Source: Streptomyces sp. CB02366
Lineage (GTDB): Bacteria; Actinomycetota; Actinomycetes; Streptomycetales; Streptomycetaceae
DNA length: 64,000 nt
NCBI RefSeq assembly: GCF_001905905.1
Contig: NZ_LIVT01000001.1
Span: forward strand, 476,870-540,869
Direction of reading: 5' to 3'
Positions 30,001 to 36,100 of this stretch are shown one piece after another. Each line of letters opens with the position of its first letter. Position 1 is the stretch's first letter. A model generated the notes under the pieces. That model did no database searches and had not been told where the DNA came from. It worked only from the letters and a program-made list of their open reading frames with translations. Position numbers and translations under genes: made by a program.

Positions 30001-33000
30001 GACGCAGGCCGTACGGCTGCGCGGGCCGTTGGACGTGGACGCGCTGCGGGCAGCGGTGGACGGGCTGGTCGAGCGGCACGCGGGGCTCCGGACGGTGTTC
30101 CGGGGCGAGGGGCGGGCCGGTGTCGTCCAGGTCGTCCGCGCGGGGGCGCGCGCCCCGTTGGCGGTCTCCGACGCGCGGGGGCAGGACCCGGACGGGGCGA
30201 TCGCCGCGCTGCTCTCGCAGGAGAGCGGACGGGCCTACGACCTGGCCGGGGGGCCGCTGTTCACGCCCCGGCTGCTGCGGCTCGCCGCCGACGACCACGT
30301 CCTGGTCCTCGGCATGCACCACATCGTCACGGACGCGCACTCGGCCACGCTGATCGCCGGGGACCTCCGGGAGCTGTACACGGCGGCCCGCGCCGGACGT
30401 CCGCCGCTCTTCGCGCGGCCCGCCGGGACGACCCTCGGCGTCCCCGAGCCCTCCCCCGACCCGGCGGACCTGGCCTGGTGGCGGGAGCTGCTGGGCGAGA
30501 AGCCGCCGGTGCTGGTCCTGCCCACGGACCGGCCGCGCGGCCGCCGGGTGGCGGGGCGCGGCGGGGCGGTGGCCCGGACCGTGGACCGGGCGGCGGCGGA
30601 CCGGCTGCGGGAGTGGAGCGGGCGGCAGGGGGCGACCCTGTTCGCCGCGCTGTGCACGGCCTGGCACCGGGTGCTGCGGCGGCGGTCGGGGCAGGACGCG
30701 TTCCTGCTGGGCACGACGTTCGGGCGGCGCCGGCCGGAGACGGCGGACACGGTGGGCTTCCATGTGGCCCTGCTGCCGCTGTCGCTGTCCGCGACCGACG
30801 CCATGCCCCCGCCGGATGCCGTACGGGCGGCGGGGCGGGCGCTGTTCGCGGCGGACGAGCACAGCGGGGTGGACCTGGACGCGCTGCTGGCGGCCGTGCA
30901 CCCGGACCCGGGGAACCCGCGTCCGCTGATGCCCGTCTCGATCGATCTGGACCGTGCGGCGCTGTCCGGGGTCGCCTGGCCGGGGCTGCGCGCGGAGGCG
31001 GTGCCGGCCGGGACGGAGTCGGCTCCCCTGGAGCTGGCGCTGGTGGTCTCCCAGGCTCCGGAGGGGAGTCTGCGGCTGCGGCTGCGCTACGACGCGGACC
31101 TGTTCGACGCGGAGACGGCGGACGGGTATCTCGCCGAGCTGGCAGGGTGGTTGGACGCCTTCACGGCCGACGCGCCGGGGGGCCGACTCGCACCGCCGTC
31201 CGAACCCGCACCGCCGTCCGAGCCCGCCCGGCGCCGGGAGCACGGGGCCGGGACGGCCGCCCTCCTCCGTGAGGTCTGGGAGTCCGTTCTCGGTCTGCGC
31301 GGCTTCCCCGACGACGCCGACTTCTTCGACCTGGGCGGCAATTCGATCGCCGCGATCCGCCTGGTGAACCGGGTGCGCGACACCCTCGGCACCGCCTATC
31401 CGATGGCGGACTTCTTCGCGGAGGCCACTCTCCGGGCCATGACCGCGCAACTGGCGGGCGAAGCGCCCCCGGCGGAGGAGCCCGGCCCGGCCGTCGTCGA
31501 CCGCGCCCCCGTCAGCGACCAGCAGGCCCGGATGCTCTCCGGGCACCACGCCGTGCCCGACCCGGCCGTGTGGAACGTACCGACGCGGATCACGTTCACC
31601 GGGCCGCTGGACCCGGAGGCCCTGCGGTCCGCCGTGTCCGAGGTCATCGCCCGGCACGACGCGCTGCGCACCCGGTTCGTCCGGGAGGGAGGGCCGGACG
31701 GGCCGTGGCGGCAGGAGGTGGTGGCGGCCGGGCCGGTGGCGCTGCCGGTGGAGGACCTGACCGGGCTGCCGGCCGCCGGGCGGCGCCCCCGGGCGGACGC
31801 CCTGTGCCGGGCGGACGCGGCGGCCCCCTTCGACCCGGGACGGCCCCTGCTGCCCCGGCTGCGGCTGCTGCGGGTCGAGGAGGACCGCTGGGAGCTGATG
31901 TTCGTCCTGCACCACGTGTGCGCGGACGGCTGGTCGCTGTCCCTGCTGCTCGCGGAGATCGCGGCGCTGTACACGGCCGCCGCCGCGGGCGTCCCGCACG
32001 GTCTGCCCGCCCCGGCGATGCAGGCTCCGGGGTACGCCCGGTGGCAGCGCGAGCACCAGGACCCCGGGGCGGAGGCGGAGCGGGCCGCGTTCTGCGCCCG
32101 CTACCTGGACGGGGCGCCGTCCGCCGTCCCCGTTCCCACCGACCGGCCGCGCCCGCAGAAGCTGAGCGGGCGGGGGGACACCGTGCGCGGGGTCGCGCCG
32201 GGCGCGGTGCGGGCGGCGGTGGAGGAGATGGCGGCCGCCCGGGGCACCACGCCGTTCGCGGTCGCCGCGGCGGCCCTGGGGGTGTTCCTGACCCGCCTCT
32301 CCGGGGAACCGGACATCCTGCTGAGCGTGCCGTACGCCCACCGCGAGTCCACCGCGTCGGAGTCGCTCGTGGCGATGACGTCCACCGCCGTGATGGTCCG
32401 CGTACGACTGGATCCAGCCAATCTCCAGGAGTCCTGCGCGGAGTTCGCGGCCCGGACGGGCGCGGGCGCGCTCGCCGCCATGGCCCATGTGCTGCCCACC
32501 GCGCGCATCATGCGGGCGATGCGGGAGGCGGGTGCTGTCGGCGTCCCCGACCGGGTGCCGCACATCCTGGCGTTCCAGAACTCCGTCGACACGGACGTGG
32601 AGATCCCCGGCCTGCGGGTGGAGGTGGCCGATCTGGCACCGCCGCTTTCCCGCAGCGAGCTGTGCTTCGGGCTTGCGCCGCGCCGGAACCCCGCGAAGGG
32701 TTATCGAACGTTCCTGGAATTCTCCACCGACCTGTGGGACCACGCGACCGCCCACGACCTGCTCGCCTCGTACACCGATCTGCTCGCGGAGTTCTGCGCC
32801 CGGCCCGACCGGCCGGTGCGGGAGCTCCTCGGGGAACGCCCCGCCGCGGGGTCCTCGGACCACGGCTCCGGCGGCCTGACGGCGGACGCCGCCGGACCCG
32901 GACGTCCCGGCGTGCCGCCACCCTCCCGGGCGTCGGCGGGCCCACCCGCCCCGTCCCGGCCGCACACACCCTCCCAGCCCCTGTCGAACACCGGAAAGGC

Positions 33001-33013
33001 GGACGCCGTATGA
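27050..33013 (+). CDS. Hybrid megaenzyme: aminotransferase - luciferase-like monooxygenase - C - PCP - C
   Basis: This 1,987-residue protein is coupled to the PKS by an ATGA overlap. After an Ala/Glu-rich linker comes a class III (GSAM-like) aminotransferase, about residues 105-545. It has VAFASSGTEANSAAIRLARA, LLFDEMLTGLRPH and PLP lysine K373 in TYGKALGAGFPIGAVAG, and should aminate the ACP-bound beta-keto acid. A luciferase-like monooxygenase of the secondary-metabolism type follows (557-905: FADERGFSSVWLPERHF, NAGSVVLPLHDPVRIAEEWS). Condensation domain 1 (about 964-1395) has HHIVTDAHS at 1090, the PCP has Ser1432 in DLGGNSIAA, and condensation domain 2 (about 1488-1930) has HHVCADGWS at 1621. 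There is no adenylation and no thioesterase domain. The order AMT-monooxygenase-C equals that of microginin synthase MicA. Confidence 0.92.
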   Translation: MSAGAPATPGSAADAVDRAVELSRALTARLAQARAEAEARAEAQARAGEAAGGHAARPTAPADRTGEAAPAAASGHGPRLVVDAAGGMAGAGADAVQRAHTASLIRRFTERTRTSKELAQRHRSVLADSRAVVGFRDATKEMLYPIAARSARGSRLTDVDGNVYTDITMGFGALLLGHEAQPVTEAVRRHLADGLRFGPRSPDAGEAAVLLAGLTGMERVAFASSGTEANSAAIRLARAATGRDKVVMFRGSYHGHIDSVLGRPGGPGQHAVPVSRGIPASAVAELIVLEYGAQEALETIDALGDTVAAVLVEPVQCRNPGLRPVEFVRALRELTARRGIVLLFDEMLTGLRPHPRGAQDHFGVVPDLATYGKALGAGFPIGAVAGRADLLDGVDGGFWRYGEPGGPSRETTFIGGTYMQHPLSMAAARAVLAHLSERGPGLQSGLNARTRALADRLNAFFREEEFPLELTHFGSMFRFKHRADLELLYHHLQLRGVHVWEWRSFYLSTAHTEEDVHRVAEAVEGSLRELREGGFLSRPARSSAVRRSEAPRPAPGFGVYFFGDYPQSEKAGANDGSGTPEAYETVLETARFADERGFSSVWLPERHFDSFGGLFPNPAVLAAAVARETGRIRINAGSVVLPLHDPVRIAEEWSVVDNLSGGRVGIGCATGWHARDFALHPDRFADRRRIAFDHLDEVRRLWRGEAVRRRTGEGAEAEIRVRPRPVQEEPPLFLATSGQRGSYEEAARRGLGVVTNLMGQSVEELAANIAHYRRTRAECGLDPAAGRVAVLVHTYLADDHATARADALEPMVRYLRSSLLMRSAATAAGQRREDVAAAGEEDLDYLFRRAYDRYCDRRALIGTPATVAPLVDALHGAGVDEIAALVDFGMDRARLRSGLEHLDALRRRTAERTADRTAARTPERPEDRPEDRAEDRAEDRAEDRTAAAALVQPAVRETVAPATPAQRRLWLAAQVLENPAAYNETQAVRLRGPLDVDALRAAVDGLVERHAGLRTVFRGEGRAGVVQVVRAGARAPLAVSDARGQDPDGAIAALLSQESGRAYDLAGGPLFTPRLLRLAADDHVLVLGMHHIVTDAHSATLIAGDLRELYTAARAGRPPLFARPAGTTLGVPEPSPDPADLAWWRELLGEKPPVLVLPTDRPRGRRVAGRGGAVARTVDRAAADRLREWSGRQGATLFAALCTAWHRVLRRRSGQDAFLLGTTFGRRRPETADTVGFHVALLPLSLSATDAMPPPDAVRAAGRALFAADEHSGVDLDALLAAVHPDPGNPRPLMPVSIDLDRAALSGVAWPGLRAEAVPAGTESAPLELALVVSQAPEGSLRLRLRYDADLFDAETADGYLAELAGWLDAFTADAPGGRLAPPSEPAPPSEPARRREHGAGTAALLREVWESVLGLRGFPDDADFFDLGGNSIAAIRLVNRVRDTLGTAYPMADFFAEATLRAMTAQLAGEAPPAEEPGPAVVDRAPVSDQQARMLSGHHAVPDPAVWNVPTRITFTGPLDPEALRSAVSEVIARHDALRTRFVREGGPDGPWRQEVVAAGPVALPVEDLTGLPAAGRRPRADALCRADAAAPFDPGRPLLPRLRLLRVEEDRWELMFVLHHVCADGWSLSLLLAEIAALYTAAAAGVPHGLPAPAMQAPGYARWQREHQDPGAEAERAAFCARYLDGAPSAVPVPTDRPRPQKLSGRGDTVRGVAPGAVRAAVEEMAAARGTTPFAVAAAALGVFLTRLSGEPDILLSVPYAHRESTASESLVAMTSTAVMVRVRLDPANLQESCAEFAARTGAGALAAMAHVLPTARIMRAMREAGAVGVPDRVPHILAFQNSVDTDVEIPGLRVEVADLAPPLSRSELCFGLAPRRNPAKGYRTFLEFSTDLWDHATAHDLLASYTDLLAEFCARPDRPVRELLGERPAAGSSDHGSGGLTADAAGPGRPGVPPPSRASAGPPAPSRPHTPSQPLSNTGKADAV

Positions 33014-34311
33014 CTCCGGCCCCCCACCGCAGCCACACCGACGACCTGCTCGCCTTCATCGCCGCCAGCCCGTCCCCCTACCACGTGGTGGCCAGTGCGG
33101 CCCAGCGCCTGGAGAAGGCCGGGTTCCGCGAACTGCGCGGCACGGACGACTGGACGGGGGCGACGGGCGGCTGCTTCGTCAGCCGCGCCGGTGCGCTGAT
33201 CGCCTGGTACGTCCCCGAGGGAGCGCCCGCCCACACCCCGTTCCGGATCGTCGGCACCCACACCGACTCCCCGAACCTGCGGGTCAAGCCCTCACCGGAC
33301 ACCGGGAGCGCGGGCTGGCGGCAGGTCGGCGTGGAGATCTACGGCGGGGTTCCGCTGAACACCTGGCTCGACCGGGACCTCGGCATCTCCGGCCGGCTCG
33401 CCCTGCGCGGCCCCGGCGGCGTCCCGCGCGGCCGTCTGGTCCAGATCGACGAACCCCTGTTGCGCGTGCCCCAGTTGGCGATCCACCTGGACCGTTCGGT
33501 GAACGAGGGCGTGGCCCTGGACCGGCAGCGGCACATCGCGCCGATCTGGGCGCTGGGCGAGCCGCGCGAGGGCGAGCTGCTGCGCCGGGTCGCGTCGGCC
33601 GCCGGGGAGGACCCGGCGGACGTGCTGGCCTGGGACCTGATGCTGCACGACGTGCAGCCGCCCGGGTACCTGGGCGTGGACCGGGAGTTCGTGGTGGCGT
33701 CCCGGCTGGACAACCAGGTCTCGGTGCACGCCGGGGTGACGGCGCTGGTGGACGCGGCCACGGGGGCCTCGCGGCCCTCCTGCGTACCGGTGCTGGCGGC
33801 CTTCGACCACGAGGAGGTCGGCAGCGGCTCCGAGACGGGTGCGCAGAGCCCGCTGCTGGAGCGGATCCTGTCGCGGTCCGTGGCGGCGCGCGGCGGCGGC
33901 GAGGAGGACTGGTCGCGGGCGCTGGCGGGCGCGTTCTGCGTCTCCGCCGACATGGCGCACGCGGTGCACCCCAACTACGCGGAGCGGCACGACCCCGACC
34001 ACCGCCCCCTCCCCAACGGTGGCCCGACGGTCAAGGTGAACGTCAACCAGCGCTACGCCACCGACTCCACCGGCATCGCGGTGTTCACGGCGGCGGCGGA
34101 GCGGGCCGGCGTCCCCTGGCAGCCGTTCGTCTCCAACAACGCGATGCCCTGCGGCACCTCGATCGGCCCTCTCACGGCGGCCCGCCTCGGCGTGACCACG
34201 GTGGACGTCGGGGTGCCGGGCCTGTCGATGCACTCGGCGCGCGAGATGTGCGGGGTGCGCGACCCGGGCCATCTCGCCGCGATCCTCACCACGATCATGG
34301 CGGGGGAATGA
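33010..34311 (+). CDS. M18 family metallo-aminopeptidase inside the biosynthetic operon
   Basis: This 433-residue protein is a full-length M18 (aspartyl aminopeptidase/PepC-like) zinc peptidase. Metal and catalytic motifs are all present: VGTHTDSPNLRVKP (His, Asp), AAFDHEEVGSGSETGAQS (Asp, Glu-Glu), SADMAHAVHPNY (Asp) and GLSMHSAREM (His). M18 enzymes release N-terminal residues and form dodecameric shells. Its ATG overlaps the stop of the megaenzyme (ATGA), so it is translated with the synthases. A housekeeping role does not explain this. Resistance as an insensitive or sacrificial target copy is my favoured reading; removal of a leader residue from the product is the alternative. Confidence 0.93.
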   Translation: MTPAPHRSHTDDLLAFIAASPSPYHVVASAAQRLEKAGFRELRGTDDWTGATGGCFVSRAGALIAWYVPEGAPAHTPFRIVGTHTDSPNLRVKPSPDTGSAGWRQVGVEIYGGVPLNTWLDRDLGISGRLALRGPGGVPRGRLVQIDEPLLRVPQLAIHLDRSVNEGVALDRQRHIAPIWALGEPREGELLRRVASAAGEDPADVLAWDLMLHDVQPPGYLGVDREFVVASRLDNQVSVHAGVTALVDAATGASRPSCVPVLAAFDHEEVGSGSETGAQSPLLERILSRSVAARGGGEEDWSRALAGAFCVSADMAHAVHPNYAERHDPDHRPLPNGGPTVKVNVNQRYATDSTGIAVFTAAAERAGVPWQPFVSNNAMPCGTSIGPLTAARLGVTTVDVGVPGLSMHSAREMCGVRDPGHLAAILTTIMAGE

Positions 34312-34359
34312 CCGGGGGCCCGGGGGCGGCCGGGCCGCGTGAACTCGGAGAGGGGCAGC

Positions 34360-35115
34360 GTGAACACGGAGAGAAAGAGAGAAGGTCCGACCGTGGCCGA
34401 CGACGACACCGTCCTCATCTGCCTGCCCTTCGCCGGGGCCGGCCCCTCCTTCTTCACTCCCTGGCGGAAGCTGGCGCCAGAGGGGCTGCGCATCCTCCCG
34501 GTCTCCCTGCCGGGCCGGGAGAAGCGGTTCCCGGAGCCCGCCCACACCTCGGCGGCCCCGGCCGTCGACGACGCGTACGCGCAGGTGGCGGCGGCGCTCG
34601 CGGACGGCGGCCGGGTCGTGCTGTTCGGGCACAGCATGGGGGCGGTGCTCGCGTACGAGCTGGCGCACCGGATCGAGCGGTCGGGCGGGCCGATCCGTCT
34701 GGAGGCGCTGGTCGTCAGCGGCGCGCCCGGCCCGTGGACACCGCGTACGGACCGGGCGGACGGCCTGCCGGACGAGGAGTTCGCCGCCCGGGTCCGGGCG
34801 TTCGCCGGGTACGACCATCCGGCGCTGGCCGATCCGGAGATGCGGGAGCTGCTGCTGCCGGTGCTCCGGGCGGACGTCCGGCTCCACGAGACGTATGCCC
34901 CCTCCTTCGAGGAACCGTTGAGCGTGCCCGTGCTCGCGGTCCGGGGGCGTGAGGACGCCCTGGTCGGCGCGGCGGAGGCGGCCGAGTGGGGCCGGGCGAC
35001 GACCGGGAAGCTGACGGTGGCCGAACCGGCCGGCGGGCACATGTACCTCGCCGAGCGGCCGGGCGAGCTGCTGGAGCTGGTGGCCGTCGAGGTGCGCGCG
35101 GCGAGGGGCCGGTGA
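34360..35115 (+). CDS. Type II thioesterase
   Basis: This protein of about 251 residues is an alpha/beta hydrolase of the editing type found with NRPS/PKS: ICLPFAGAGPSFFTPWRKLA, VSLPGREKRFPEP, nucleophile Ser in VLFGHSMGAVLAYELAHRIE, Asp in RGREDAL and His in PAGGHMYLAERPGELL. It frees stalled acyl chains from carrier proteins and might also release the product, as no cis thioesterase exists in the cluster. Starts at 34339, 34360 and 34393 are all GTG; 34360 has AGAGGGG upstream. Confidence 0.93.
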   Translation: MNTERKREGPTVADDDTVLICLPFAGAGPSFFTPWRKLAPEGLRILPVSLPGREKRFPEPAHTSAAPAVDDAYAQVAAALADGGRVVLFGHSMGAVLAYELAHRIERSGGPIRLEALVVSGAPGPWTPRTDRADGLPDEEFAARVRAFAGYDHPALADPEMRELLLPVLRADVRLHETYAPSFEEPLSVPVLAVRGREDALVGAAEAAEWGRATTGKLTVAEPAGGHMYLAERPGELLELVAVEVRAARGR

Positions 35116-35978
35116 GCGGGGGAGGACGCGGGCCGGGGCCCGGGAGCGGTACGGGGCGGCTCGCGGGGCGGGCGGCGCTGGTCACCGGGGCGGCGCGCGG
35201 CCTCGGCCGGGCCTGTGCGCTGGCGTTCGCCCGCGAGGGGGCGGACCTGCTGCTGCTGGACGTGGCGGGCGACCTACCCGGGGTGCCCTACCCGCTCGGT
35301 TCGGCCTCCCAGCTCGCCCACACCGCCGAGGTCTGCCGGGAGTCCGGGGCCGCCGTGCTGACGCGCCGGGCCGACGTACGGGACCTGGCGGCGCTGGAGT
35401 CGGCGGCGGAGGCGGCCGAGGAGCGGTTCGGGCGGATCGACGTGCTGGTCAACAACGCCGGGATCGCGGCCCCTTCGGGCCGCCCGGCGCACGAGATCAC
35501 CGAGGCCGAATGGCAGCTGATGATCGATGTGGACCTGGGCGGGGCGTGGCGGGCGATCCGCGCCGTGGGGGGCCGGATGGCGGCCCGGGGGTCCGGTTCG
35601 ATCGTCAACGTCGCCTCGACGGCCGGCCTGGTGGGCTACCGGCACTTCGCCGCGTACGTCGCCGCCAAGCACGGCCTGGTCGGTCTGACGAAGGCGGTGG
35701 CCCTGGACTACGCGCCCCGCCGGGTCCGGGTGAACGCGGTGTGCCCGGGGTCGGTGCGGGACGACGAGGCGATGGAGGGCCGGATGCTGGCGGAGATCGC
35801 CCGCTCGCTGGAGGTGCCGGACGGGGAGCACCGGGCCGCCTTCGTCCGGGACCAGCCGATGAACGCGCTGGTCGAACCGGACGAGGTGGCGAACGCGGTG
35901 CTCTGGCTGGCCTCGGACGAGTCCCGGCAGGTGACGGGCAGCGTGGTCACCGTGGACGGCGGGTTCACCGCCCGCTGA
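35112..35978 (+). CDS. SDR-family dehydrogenase resembling the mycofactocin-coupled subgroup
   Basis: This 288-residue protein has the cofactor loop VTGAARGLGRACALAFA, the NNAGIA strand, catalytic Ser in NVASTAGLVGY, and Tyr and Lys in FAAYVAAKHGLVGLTKAVAL. It ends in SVVTVDGGFTAR. The segment GVPYPLGSASQLAHTAEVC near the cofactor site resembles the extra loop of the mycofactocin-coupled SDR group, whose NAD is tightly held. It may oxidise or reduce a precursor or tailor the final peptide. The GTG start overlaps the thioesterase stop (GTGA). Confidence 0.88.
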   Translation: MSGGGRGPGPGSGTGRLAGRAALVTGAARGLGRACALAFAREGADLLLLDVAGDLPGVPYPLGSASQLAHTAEVCRESGAAVLTRRADVRDLAALESAAEAAEERFGRIDVLVNNAGIAAPSGRPAHEITEAEWQLMIDVDLGGAWRAIRAVGGRMAARGSGSIVNVASTAGLVGYRHFAAYVAAKHGLVGLTKAVALDYAPRRVRVNAVCPGSVRDDEAMEGRMLAEIARSLEVPDGEHRAAFVRDQPMNALVEPDEVANAVLWLASDESRQVTGSVVTVDGGFTAR

Positions 35979-36100
35979 CACCCGTCGCCGCACCGCCCCG
36001 CCGTCGCTCCGCCCCGCACCACCGCGAGGACCGGCCCCGCCGTCGCCCCGCACCGCCCGCGAGGACCCGATACCGCCTTCTTCCGCGAGGAGTCGCGCAC

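Noticed and set aside
26414..32965. 2,183-codon minus-strand open frame antisense to the megaenzyme
   Set aside because: The sense strand contains clear AMT, LLM, C and PCP domains; the antisense translation is low-complexity His/Arg/Gln-rich with no motif.
33010..34311. M18 peptidase as the chain-releasing enzyme
   Set aside because: M18 enzymes are zinc aminopeptidases that act on free N-termini; they have no precedent for thioester release. Kept only as a tailoring alternative.
34360..35115. Type I (cis) chain-terminating thioesterase
   Set aside because: It is a separate protein with type II sequence features and no fusion to a carrier domain.
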